From positions 1-32,453 of the forward strand of contig NZ_JMLH01000032.1 of the NCBI RefSeq assembly GCF_000686665.1: DNA of 32,453 bases. The letters are read 5' to 3'. Below the pieces are notes generated by a model. The model saw only the letters and a program-made list of their open reading frames with translations. It made no database searches and was not told where the DNA came from. A program made the translations under genes and the position numbers. This document shows positions 8,431-16,547 of the stretch, piece by piece. The first letter of the stretch is position 1; every line of letters begins with the position of its first letter. This DNA comes from Thomasclavelia saccharogumia DSM 17460. GTDB taxonomy: Bacteria; Bacillota_I; Bacilli_A; Erysipelotrichales; Coprobacillaceae.

Positions 8431-8696
8431 GAAGAACCTATCGTACAAATAAAAATTTTGATGAAAAACTGGATGCAATAAAAAAACATTATAAAGATAA
8501 CGATATTTATATGAGTGTTGCACAATTATTTGATGAAATGATTGATTTGTATTATACAAAGATAATGATTGATGAAAATGAATTAATTTTATCTGAACAG
8601 CTAGAATTAGTTGTTATAAATGTATTAAATAGATTTACTGAAATAAATGCACAGATGTTTAATGCTGTATTAGAGGAGATAAAAAAGAAAAAGTGA
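8427..8696 (+). CDS. Probable ribbon-helix-helix relaxosome protein 2
   Basis: An 89-residue protein overlapping the preceding gene (ATGA). It shows the same outline: a basic strand (RRTYRTNKNF), helix one (DEKLDAIKKHYKD) and helix two (SVAQLFDEMIDLYYTKIM), then a C-terminal helix ending in KKKK. This could be a MobC-like or RHH-type DNA-bending partner, perhaps forming a heteromer with the preceding product. The function is inferred from fold outline and position next to the relaxase and the putative oriT. The stop codon is only 9 bases before the hairpin at 8706. Confidence 0.5.
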   Translation: MRRTYRTNKNFDEKLDAIKKHYKDNDIYMSVAQLFDEMIDLYYTKIMIDENELILSEQLELVVINVLNRFTEINAQMFNAVLEEIKKKK

Positions 8697-8705
8697 TTTT
8701 TCGCG

Positions 8706-8728
8706 GGCACGACTTAAATAGTCGTGCC
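8706..8728. repeat. Hairpin 1 flanking the TIR gene, loop TAAAT
   Basis: A perfect 9-bp stem, GGCACGACT and AGTCGTGCC, with loop TAAAT, followed by TACC. Its reverse complement equals the core of hairpin 2 at 9797-9819, so the two copies are inverted repeats of each other around the TIR gene. There is no T-run, so termination is unlikely. High GC in the stem stands out from the AT-rich surroundings. Confidence 0.75.
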
Positions 8729-8761
8729 TACCTATAAAAAATGTAGAACTGGGGTGATAAG

Positions 8762-9790
8762 ATGGATAATCAATCTTGGGAGTATATTTTTAAAAAATTC
8801 AATATTGATTATCATAAAGAAGGAAATAATTATTATATTTCTTTGAAGTCAATTATTAGTAATAAATCGATAAATTATACAGAAATTAATTATTTTATTA
8901 CTTATTTATATTCATATACTTTGCTTATGCCATTAGACTACTTAATTACTTTGAATTATAATAATAGTGAAATTATAATTAAGGAGCTGAGCAGTAGAAT
9001 GAAAAATTTTTATTTTGAGATAGATTATGATAAAAGGAATGAATATATTGATTCTGTATACGAAATTAATAACATCATAAATAAGGGACGGGTGACATTA
9101 TTCGTTAATAACATTCCTTTATATTTAAGAGCTTGTGTTTATGTAGAATGTAATAATGATGAATTAACAAAAGTGCTAGAAATAGCCAAAAAATATAATC
9201 TTATTTTTAAAACAGATAAGGGAATAAAAGATTTTTTTGCTGATATGGGAAATCGAATGTGGAATTCGGTGGATTTTCATTGTAACGAAAGTAAAGAAAT
9301 ATTTGATTTAATATTTAATAGTATGTTTTATTATAAAACGACATCTCAACTTCAAAAAGAAGGATATAATTTTTCGAGTGAATCAGTGAGAAAAAAAGTA
9401 TTTATTTCTTATTCGTGGAATGATGATGTATTTGTTGAAAATTTTGTTAATCAGTTAAAATACAGTGGAATAAGTGTATGGATAGATAAGCAGAGTATAG
9501 ACTTTGGTGATAATATTTTAGAAAGTTGTTTATCAGGATTGAATGAATGTGATGCTGCTTTGATTTTTATAAGTAAAAATTATAGTACCTCAGCTATGGC
9601 TAAACAAGAATTAATTACATTTTGGTCTAAAGCTATTAAACTTAAGAAGAAAATGTATGTAATCAAAATTGATGATGTAAATCCTGATGAAATATTTTTT
9701 GGATTAAGTGATTTGAAATATTTTGTACCAGGTAAAGACAGTATTGAATTATTAGCAGAGTCATTAAAAAGAAATTTGAATAATAACTAA
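8762..9790 (+). CDS. TIR-domain protein, probable NAD-cleaving or signalling effector
   Basis: A 342-residue protein. Residues 1-205 form an unrecognised domain, rich in Asn, Tyr and Ile, probably a sensor. Residues about 211-342 are a TIR domain: VFISYSWNDD at the start, VWIDKQSIDFGDNI, AALIFISKNYSTSAMAKQEL and a closing YFVPG segment. Glu283 in AKQEL aligns with the catalytic glutamate of NAD-cleaving TIR proteins. Bacterial TIR proteins commonly act in anti-phage abortive systems (Thoeris and related), and some protect plasmids or manipulate hosts. The gene sits between relaxosome genes and relaxase, bracketed by two hairpins, which suggests an inserted cassette. Good ribosome site (GGGGTGATA). 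Confidence 0.85.
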   Translation: MDNQSWEYIFKKFNIDYHKEGNNYYISLKSIISNKSINYTEINYFITYLYSYTLLMPLDYLITLNYNNSEIIIKELSSRMKNFYFEIDYDKRNEYIDSVYEINNIINKGRVTLFVNNIPLYLRACVYVECNNDELTKVLEIAKKYNLIFKTDKGIKDFFADMGNRMWNSVDFHCNESKEIFDLIFNSMFYYKTTSQLQKEGYNFSSESVRKKVFISYSWNDDVFVENFVNQLKYSGISVWIDKQSIDFGDNILESCLSGLNECDAALIFISKNYSTSAMAKQELITFWSKAIKLKKKMYVIKIDDVNPDEIFFGLSDLKYFVPGKDSIELLAESLKRNLNNN

Positions 9791-9796
9791 AAAACG

Positions 9797-9819
9797 GGCA
9801 CGACTATTTAAGTCGTGCC
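9797..9819. repeat. Hairpin 2 flanking the TIR gene, loop ATTTA
   Basis: Stem GGCACGACT and AGTCGTGCC with loop ATTTA, the exact reverse complement of the core of hairpin 1; both are preceded by CGG and followed by TACC. It ends 21 bases before the relaxase start codon. Possible roles are a cassette boundary, a nick-region hairpin or a translation control element for the relaxase. Confidence 0.75.
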
Positions 9820-9840
9820 TACCAGTAAAAAGGTGATAGA

Positions 9841-11004
9841 TTGAAAATTACTACATTAAGGTTTTGTGAATTGGGAGCTCAAGCTCCTAAAAATTCTCGT
9901 TTTAAAGGAGTTATATCGCAGGAATCACTTATTGGGTGGTTTGGATATACCGCTCGTGATGAATCAAAAGAAAATGAACAAGAGTTAGGAAAACGCGAAG
10001 ATGGCTTTTTTGGATATACTGCTAGTCATGCTAAAGATCCAACTTTTACAAATGCTGGGTTTTTAAAAAGTGATAAAGATCGCGAAAAATACAGAAAACA
10101 AATAAGTAAAGCATTTTCAAAAAAAGGTAATCTTTTTTGGGATGCTGTTATTTCTTTAGAAAGTTTTGAGGAAGCAGATGACTGTGGTTTAAATTCAGGT
10201 GAAGATTGGAATATAGTTGTTAATAAAGCAATTAATAAATTTTTTAAAAATGTGGGACTGGATTCTAAAAATATGCTTTGGTGGGGTGATTATCATATCA
10301 ATACAAATAATCCCCATATTCACTTGACTTTTCTTGAAAAGAAGCAGACTAGGACTAAAGGTAAATTTAGTCCGAAACAGTTGGCGTCCTTTAAAAGATT
10401 TATGTATGCAGAAATAAATGCTCGAAAAGAACTAGAGAAAAGAGTAAAAACTAATTCAGTATTGTTTTTTAAAGATAAAGATATTAAGTTTAATGAAATA
10501 ATCAGAGATGTAGATGAGTTTTTGAAAGATAATCCAAAAATTACTATTTCGAAATTGAATAAGATTTTACCTAAAAAAGGTCGTCTACAGTATAATTCAA
10601 AAAATATGATTCCATATCAACAAATAATTGATGCAATAATTGATGAGGTTATTTTGAATAATCCAAAGGTTAACAAATCAGTTACATCATGGATGAAATC
10701 AATTGAAATATTGAATGAAACAATGAATGATATTGGTAGTAGCAATATCGCTACAATTAAACAGGCTGAAATGAAAAAGTTATATGAACAGATTGGAAAT
10801 AAAATTCTGCAGGAATATAAGTCAGTTAAATATAATGATTATATAAAAACAATCGGAGGGAAAAAAACGCTTGTAAAATATAAAAGAAAATTGTTTACAA
10901 AAACAAGATTAGAACAGAGCATTATTTCATATGCTGATCTTCAGGATCAAAAAATAAAAGAAGCTCTTGAAGAATTTTTAAGAGATAATAATTTAAAATT
11001 GTAG
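9841..11004 (+). CDS. MobL-like relaxase
   Basis: A 387-residue protein starting at TTG behind AAAGGTGATAG. It resembles the MobL/MobP2-type relaxases of Firmicutes. Residues about 35-75 hold two related tyrosine-containing motifs (GWFGYTARDES and GFFGYTASHAK). The metal-binding histidine triad follows in HINTNNPHIHL (His152, His159, His161). The C-terminal half is helical and basic. The enzyme nicks one strand at oriT, stays bound to its 5' end and is passed to the recipient through the VirD4/VirB4 machinery. Either conserved tyrosine could be catalytic; I cannot tell which. It lies directly before the coupling-protein gene (12 bases). Confidence 0.82.
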   Translation: MKITTLRFCELGAQAPKNSRFKGVISQESLIGWFGYTARDESKENEQELGKREDGFFGYTASHAKDPTFTNAGFLKSDKDREKYRKQISKAFSKKGNLFWDAVISLESFEEADDCGLNSGEDWNIVVNKAINKFFKNVGLDSKNMLWWGDYHINTNNPHIHLTFLEKKQTRTKGKFSPKQLASFKRFMYAEINARKELEKRVKTNSVLFFKDKDIKFNEIIRDVDEFLKDNPKITISKLNKILPKKGRLQYNSKNMIPYQQIIDAIIDEVILNNPKVNKSVTSWMKSIEILNETMNDIGSSNIATIKQAEMKKLYEQIGNKILQEYKSVKYNDYIKTIGGKKTLVKYKRKLFTKTRLEQSIISYADLQDQKIKEALEEFLRDNNLKL

Positions 11005-11016
11005 GAAGGGGCAGTA

Positions 11017-13053
11017 ATGAAAAGATTATTATATATTATAATAGGTGGGTTTTTAAGCTATTTTTTAACTTTTACGTTAGTAATATGGATGATAAATTTA
11101 ATTAGATTTAAAAATATAAATTTCGTTACATTCGATTATAGTATCTTATTTATAGAAGGTACCAGTAGATTTAAGACTATATTTTTCTTTGCTACTGGTA
11201 TTTTTTTTATGATTATTTTTGTTACATATGCGCCTGTTTTAAAACAATACATAAAAGGTGACAAAAAATCATATTCTACTTTAATGACATCTCATCAGGT
11301 GAAAAAAGAATATATGAAATTAAAAATAAAGAATGGGGGTATCTTAGTTTTAACTACAAAAGATCGTATTAATATTGCAGTCAATCCAATTAAAATAAAA
11401 ATTAATAAATTGCTGGAAATATTAAATCTAGATGCGGTATTCAGATTAAAAGTGGCACAAAAATATTATATTGGTGGAGAAGCGAAGTATAAAAGAGCAG
11501 GTTTAATTGTAAAAGTAAAAATCAATCCAATTACTAAAACTAATTATGTTTGGATAGATCCCAGTAAAACGCATAATTTAATTTTGGGGGCAACTGATTC
11601 AGGTAAATCATATAGTTTAACACTACCAGCCCTTGAAGTATGTCGAATAGCTGGTGAAAGTGCTTTAGTATTTGATTTAAAAGGTGAAATAAAAGATGCA
11701 ACTCTAAAAAAGTTTATCAATGATGGTTATAAAACATATGTAATTAATTGGATTGAACCAGAAGAATCGGATGGCTGGAATCCTTTAGAATTGGGTACGA
11801 TAGAATACATAAAAGCGTTAAAAAAAGCTAAAGAACTGGAATATCAAATAAATAAAAAAATTATAGCAGCAAAAAAGAAGCATTCTATCATTAATCCTGA
11901 AATTCCATTTGATTTTAAAGAATATTTAACAAAAAAAGAATTAGCTGTTACTAAATATGATAAAAAAACTAAACGTTTAAAAGTAATACCTGATTTTTCT
12001 AAAGCTCAAGAATACTTTGAAGATGTTTTTAAGACAATGACGTATAATCCAAATGAAGAAAATAATTTTTGGAATGATAAAGCAAAAGAAGTAATGAGGG
12101 GTATTGAAAATTTATTATGTGAAGAAGATGTTTCGTGTTCAAACTTTGAAGCAATTTCTAAAGCGATTTTTACTGGAACAAGACCTTTTCCAACTAATAG
12201 AAAATCAACCTGGTTAAAAGAGTATATAACTAATTTTAAAGATAACGATGATTTATCTAGAGAATTATTAGAGGAATTTGTTAACTCTCCTAGTGAAACG
12301 TATGGCTCAATTTTATCTGTATTAAAAGATAAATTGTCATTAGTAACTCTTAATTCTCAAATTACCAAAATGATGTCTTCTAATACAATTGATTTTTCAA
12401 AAATAGGGGATGAAAAGACAGTAATTTATCTAGTTGTACACGACGAGAAAAATACCTATCATTCATTAGCTACCTTATTTATCAAACAGCTATATGAATG
12501 TCTGATTGGATCAGCACGTAAAAATAAAGAGAACAAAGAATTAAAAGTTCCTATGAATGTCTATTTTGATGAGTTTGCTAATGCTCCTGTTATAGAAAGT
12601 ATTGGTACAATGTTAACCGCTTCAAGGGCTAGAGGAATGAGATTTAATTTGTATGTTCAAGATTATTCGCAGCTGGATAACAGATATGGAAAAGAAATTA
12701 GTAAATTGATAAGATCACAAACTAATACTGTTTATTTATTGTCAAAAGGAAATGAAACATTAGAAGAAGTAAGTAAGTCTTTGGGTAATAAACAGGTAAT
12801 TAATAAAGGAAAAGAAGAGATTAAGCCTCTCGTTACTACTGATCAGTTAAAGAATATGAAATTAGGTGAAGCATTTTATATAATGCGTAGAGGTAATAAT
12901 TTTAAAACGCGTTTACCAGCGTATAATAAATATAATTTTTTTACAGGTAATTACAATGAATGTCCAAAAAAATATGTATTCAGTGAATACGCAAAATGGA
13001 TTGATATTAGTGAGTTATATAAGATGAAGAGAAAGGAGTATGAAAATGGATAG
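11017..13053 (+). CDS. virD4: VirD4/TraG-type coupling protein
   Basis: A 678-residue membrane ATPase that delivers the relaxase-DNA complex to the channel. The N-terminus has two transmembrane segments (about residues 4-28 and 50-75). Walker A is GATDSGKS (191-198). Walker B is VYFDEFAN (515-522). The arginine-finger region (RARGMRFNLYVQDYSQL) follows. Length and motif order match TraG/VirD4 and TrsK/TraJ proteins of Gram-positive elements. The C-terminus overlaps the next gene by a few bases. Ribosome site GTAGGAAGGGG overlaps the relaxase stop, so the two are probably co-translated. Confidence 0.93.
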   Translation: MKRLLYIIIGGFLSYFLTFTLVIWMINLIRFKNINFVTFDYSILFIEGTSRFKTIFFFATGIFFMIIFVTYAPVLKQYIKGDKKSYSTLMTSHQVKKEYMKLKIKNGGILVLTTKDRINIAVNPIKIKINKLLEILNLDAVFRLKVAQKYYIGGEAKYKRAGLIVKVKINPITKTNYVWIDPSKTHNLILGATDSGKSYSLTLPALEVCRIAGESALVFDLKGEIKDATLKKFINDGYKTYVINWIEPEESDGWNPLELGTIEYIKALKKAKELEYQINKKIIAAKKKHSIINPEIPFDFKEYLTKKELAVTKYDKKTKRLKVIPDFSKAQEYFEDVFKTMTYNPNEENNFWNDKAKEVMRGIENLLCEEDVSCSNFEAISKAIFTGTRPFPTNRKSTWLKEYITNFKDNDDLSRELLEEFVNSPSETYGSILSVLKDKLSLVTLNSQITKMMSSNTIDFSKIGDEKTVIYLVVHDEKNTYHSLATLFIKQLYECLIGSARKNKENKELKVPMNVYFDEFANAPVIESIGTMLTASRARGMRFNLYVQDYSQLDNRYGKEISKLIRSQTNTVYLLSKGNETLEEVSKSLGNKQVINKGKEEIKPLVTTDQLKNMKLGEAFYIMRRGNNFKTRLPAYNKYNFFTGNYNECPKKYVFSEYAKWIDISELYKMKRKEYENG

Positions 13054-14290
13054 AAAAGAAAGAGTAACTAGGATATTAGAAGAAAACAACATACAGCCAG
13101 GATTTGTTGAATTTAGTAATATAGATTTACAAAAGCTTAGTAAATCAGATATTCATCAATTAGTAAATGCATCTGCGGTATTGATTATAGATAAAGTTTC
13201 AGGCATAAAGGAAACTTTTATGTTATCAAATTCTATAATAAAAAATACTTCTATTAGATTTTTTGATATTAATAAATCGTGTTTTTTGAAAAACTGTATG
13301 ATAGATGATGTTGTTTTTAGTCAGGTAAATATAAGAAATGCAGTTTTTTTAAACTGTAAATTTATTAATGTCGTGTTTTCTCAATGCAATTTTGAGGAAG
13401 CGTTTTTTATTGGATGTAAATTTATAAATTGCACAATGAAAAAAGTAAAATTAAATAAAACAACATGGTTTAAAAGTAATTTTAAAGATATAGATATAAA
13501 TAATGATAAAACGTCTATAGATTTTTGCGAATGTGAAGATATATATGTTGATGATTCTATAGAAAATTTGGAGTCTGATAAATCAAAAATTGCAGCAATA
13601 GAAAAAGCAATAGAAAAGGAGATAAGTATGAACGAAGAGATTATAGAAGAAAAAATATTTTCAAATATGATAATGAAAACAGATGAATTAAAAAATAAAA
13701 TTTTTAATAAATGCACATTTGATAATATTGTATTTGATGATACTATTATTGAATTTAATACAAGTTTTATTGCATGTACTTTTCTTAAATGCAGATTTGA
13801 TGATGCAAAATGTAATTGCATAGCATTTGATGAAAGTATATTTAAAAATACTGTATTTAATGGAAATGTAATAAGAGCCTCATTTATAAATACTGTTTTT
13901 GAAAATTGTACAGCACCTGAAGGGGTGTTTATGAAATGTAATTTTTATAGAAGTACTTTAAATGGTAGTTTTGGAAATGATATGAGTAACTTTAAATTAT
14001 GTAATTTAAGAGAAGATAATATTGGTGGAATAGATTTAAAGAAAGAATATGATTTGAATTTTGATTATAAAAGTATAGTTGAGCAAATGGCTCAACTATT
14101 AAATATTAATTTGGAAGAAAAGATGGATCCTGAAATAAAAGCTCTTAAGTATTTAACTTCATTAAATGATCAAGATTTTATCACCTTTTTTGGTAAAATA
14201 ACTCAGGCTAGAATAAATAAAAATTTTGTTAATGATAATGCATCAAATGCAAATATTAAAGATGAAAAAACAAATGTTAAGCCAATCTAA
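13046..14290 (+). CDS. Pentapeptide-repeat protein
   Basis: About 414 residues. ATGs exist at 13040 and 13046 in the same frame; the ribosome site AAAGGAG (13032-13038) is correctly spaced only for 13046. Two blocks of pentapeptide-like repeats can be seen, about residues 60-165 (AVFLNCKFINVVFSQCNFEE) and about 225-330 (SFIACTFLKCRFDDA). Phe or Leu sits at the centre position, with many Cys and Asn. A charged helical spacer joins the blocks and an ordinary helical tail closes the protein. The repeats form a right-handed quadrilateral beta-helix, as in Qnr/MfpA DNA mimics, but many such proteins have unknown roles. Overlap with the coupling-protein gene suggests an accessory transfer or protection function. 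Confidence 0.75.
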   Translation: MDRKERVTRILEENNIQPGFVEFSNIDLQKLSKSDIHQLVNASAVLIIDKVSGIKETFMLSNSIIKNTSIRFFDINKSCFLKNCMIDDVVFSQVNIRNAVFLNCKFINVVFSQCNFEEAFFIGCKFINCTMKKVKLNKTTWFKSNFKDIDINNDKTSIDFCECEDIYVDDSIENLESDKSKIAAIEKAIEKEISMNEEIIEEKIFSNMIMKTDELKNKIFNKCTFDNIVFDDTIIEFNTSFIACTFLKCRFDDAKCNCIAFDESIFKNTVFNGNVIRASFINTVFENCTAPEGVFMKCNFYRSTLNGSFGNDMSNFKLCNLREDNIGGIDLKKEYDLNFDYKSIVEQMAQLLNINLEEKMDPEIKALKYLTSLNDQDFITFFGKITQARINKNFVNDNASNANIKDEKTNVKPI

Positions 14291-14888
14291 ATATTATATA
14301 ATTGTTAAGGATGGCCGAAATAAGACGTATAATTATCGAAAAGAGCTATTTAATTTTGGACTTAGGTTTAAAAAAACTGGAAAATATATTGGATATTGGA
14401 GAAAAACTACATCCAATATAAATAACTTAAGAGATATTCAAGTTTATTGTAAAAAGAAACATCTCAAATTTTTAAGCTATGATATCAATAAAAAAAGATC
14501 ATCAAATTATAGAAAAATATTTTTTGCAAATTATGATACGGTTTTTAAAGATTATTATATTTGTTCGTATTGTGGAAAATTACTAAAGAAAGAGGAAGTA
14601 ACAGTTGATCATATTATTCCAATTGCTAAAGCTCAAAAAAATAATTTTTATAGAATAATCTTAAGAAAATTAAATATTATTAATATTAACGATTATAAGA
14701 ATCTTACCTGTTCATGCAGTGAATGCAATTTTAGAAAATCAAATAAAGCAGGTATATGGATTGTTCATGGTTTCTTAGGCAAAAATGCATATTTTTGGGT
14801 TTTTATGAAATTAATATTACTGATTGTTATAGGAATAGAATTGATAGTATTTATTAATGTTTTTATAAAGTATGCAAGTATGATATAA
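14262..14888 (+). CDS. HNH nuclease-like protein with C-terminal membrane helix
   Basis: The start is uncertain: the frame is open from 14226, overlapping the previous gene, with candidate ATGs at 14232, 14262 and 14274 and no clear ribosome site. The middle holds a complete HNH core with zinc cysteines: YICSYCGKL, then VDHIIPIA (the first histidine), a conserved Asn in INDYKNLTC, and CSECNFRKSNK. The C-terminus has a long hydrophobic helix (FWVFMKLILLIVIGIELIVF) that should anchor it in the membrane. HNH enzymes cut or nick DNA. Anchoring near a conjugation pore could mean processing or exclusion of incoming DNA, which is inference only. Confidence 0.7.
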   Translation: MKKQMLSQSKYYIIVKDGRNKTYNYRKELFNFGLRFKKTGKYIGYWRKTTSNINNLRDIQVYCKKKHLKFLSYDINKKRSSNYRKIFFANYDTVFKDYYICSYCGKLLKKEEVTVDHIIPIAKAQKNNFYRIILRKLNIININDYKNLTCSCSECNFRKSNKAGIWIVHGFLGKNAYFWVFMKLILLIVIGIELIVFINVFIKYASMI

Positions 14889-14951
14889 CTATTATTTAAA
14901 TTAATAAAAATCAGATTAAATATACTTGATTATTTGGAGGTGATAGTTTAA

Positions 14952-16031
14952 ATGAGTGAAAGATTGGATATGTTACTTAAAAATTATGCATGGAATACAC
15001 AGCAGATAAATCAACTTCGTCAAGCTGATAAAAATAATTTAGATCTACGCTATATGGCCAATCCTAAACTGGACTGGGAACAGTTAAGAGAAATTAGAAT
15101 TGCATTAGAATATGGCGTTGATCCCTCTAGTTTCGCAAATCCTGATATTTCATCTGAACGAATGGAAGAACTTCGAGAGTATTTATTTTCTCAATATGGA
15201 GTATTTGAAGAAAGAAATGAACAAATAAAACGGATAAAATTAAAGCGCATTGTTATCACAGTTATACTATTATTTATGTTAACAGTTATTGCTGGTTTGG
15301 TTTTCATAAATAGAGAAAATATCTTGCCTTATTTTGAAACGTTAACATTAGAATTAAAAACAGATAAATTGAAAATAGGATTATCTGAAATTTTTGATCC
15401 AATGGATTATATAAAAAAGTATAATAAAGATAAAACTTTAAAAATTGATAAAATTGATTTATCTCAACCAGGAAATTATAATGTTACATATAAATTATCC
15501 AATAAAATTAAAAGCATTTCTAAAAGTATAAAAATAACTGTTTATGATGATATAGCACCTATATTAGAATTAAGCAGTAGTAATGTTGTAGTGGATTATC
15601 AAGGTAATTTTAATGCCGCAGATTATATATTAGTAGCTGATGACAACGTAGATGGGAATATGTATGATCAAGTTAGTTATACATCTATAGATACATCAAT
15701 TAGTGGAAATTATACAATTACATATGAGGTTGAAGATACAGCAAAAAATAAAACAGTTAAAGATTTGATGGTAACTGTCAAAGATAAACCAATTGATATA
15801 GTAGATAATAAAACTAATAGTTCATCTAATGATGTTTCTTCAGATAGTTCTAATACTAATGTTAAGCCAAATATAGATAAAAGTTTATTAACAAAAATTT
15901 TTCCTTATTCGGTTGATGCTTATTCTGAAGCAGAGCGATATGTTGAGGATATAAAGAAGAAATATGGTTTAACCAGTTATTCAATTTTGCCAGATCCTGA
16001 AAATGGTGATATAATAGTTACATTTTTGTAA
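14952..16031 (+). CDS. Single-pass membrane protein with Ig-like (DUF5011-type) domains
   Basis: A 359-residue protein with a strong ribosome site (TTGGAGGTGATAG). Residues 1-90 are a cytoplasmic helical region with short repeats of the type LDLRYMANPKLDWEQLREIR followed by a similar VDPSSFANPDISSERMEEL. Residues 99-118 are a transmembrane helix. Outside lie two beta-sandwich domains (about 125-200 and 201-280) resembling bacterial Ig-like DUF5011 domains; their ends read GNYNVTYKL and GNYTITYEVED. A Ser/Asn linker and a 50-residue C-terminal alpha/beta unit follow. The protein probably presents these domains at the cell surface. A role in mating contact or surface exclusion is plausible but not shown. 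Confidence 0.65.
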   Translation: MSERLDMLLKNYAWNTQQINQLRQADKNNLDLRYMANPKLDWEQLREIRIALEYGVDPSSFANPDISSERMEELREYLFSQYGVFEERNEQIKRIKLKRIVITVILLFMLTVIAGLVFINRENILPYFETLTLELKTDKLKIGLSEIFDPMDYIKKYNKDKTLKIDKIDLSQPGNYNVTYKLSNKIKSISKSIKITVYDDIAPILELSSSNVVVDYQGNFNAADYILVADDNVDGNMYDQVSYTSIDTSISGNYTITYEVEDTAKNKTVKDLMVTVKDKPIDIVDNKTNSSSNDVSSDSSNTNVKPNIDKSLLTKIFPYSVDAYSEAERYVEDIKKKYGLTSYSILPDPENGDIIVTFL

Positions 16032-16067
16032 TACTAAGTTTGTTAGATTTGAAGAGGAGGAATAAAA

Positions 16068-16391
16068 ATGACAATAATAAAGATAAGATTTAAAAAAGGA
16101 ATAAGAAGAAAAATTAAAGATACACAAAAAGAATATTATTATGTTTCACGTTTTGATGAATTAGAGGTAGGTGATTATGTAGTTGTTGATGTAAAACTAA
16201 CACATCAGGGTGAAGATTTTAAAGTAGGCCATGTTGAAGAAGTTATTAGTGATGAAAATGAGATTAATGGAATTTTAGAAAAATATAAGCCATATGGATT
16301 GGTTATATGTAAACTGCCATATGATTTTGAAGCAAGATGTATAGTCGCAACAAAAATAAAGTTTAGCATGATTGAAAAATATAAAAATTAA
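16068..16391 (+). CDS. Small basic protein, unknown function
   Basis: A 107-residue soluble protein with a very good ribosome site (GAGGAGG). The N-terminus is basic (KIRFKKGIRRKIK). The middle reads YYVSRFDELEVGDYVVVDV, then FKVGHVEEVI, a small beta-barrel pattern reminiscent of SH3- or OB-like domains found in many phage and element proteins. I recognise no family with certainty and see no catalytic motif. It is the last gene of the transfer cluster before a 156-base gap that contains a promoter for the TcmP operon. Confidence 0.5.
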   Translation: MTIIKIRFKKGIRRKIKDTQKEYYYVSRFDELEVGDYVVVDVKLTHQGEDFKVGHVEEVISDENEINGILEKYKPYGLVICKLPYDFEARCIVATKIKFSMIEKYKN

Positions 16392-16437
16392 TTTGAACGC
16401 TTCGTTTAAACTAATTTATTATCTTAATTGAATAAAG

Positions 16438-16468
16438 TTGTTCAACTACGGATTAAGTATGTTATACT
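16438..16468 (+). promoter_or_regulatory. Probable promoter of the TcmP operon
   Basis: An extended -10 box TGTTATACT (TATACT at 16463-16468) is preceded by TTGTTC at 16438, 19 bases away. The -35 box lies in a small palindrome, GTTGTTCAAC. Spacing is long, but the TG extension can compensate. It gives the two-gene TcmP/Gp68 operon its own transcript. Confidence 0.4.
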
Positions 16469-16547
16469 ATTATTAGTTTGTAGAAAGGAAAAGTATATTG
16501 TTGCTATTTAATAATTGGAATATTTATAATATACTAGTGAGAGTTAT

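Noticed and set aside
13381-13821. 146-residue - strand frame inside the pentapeptide gene
   Set aside because: Mirror of the repeat structure; no ribosome site and no sensible protein features.
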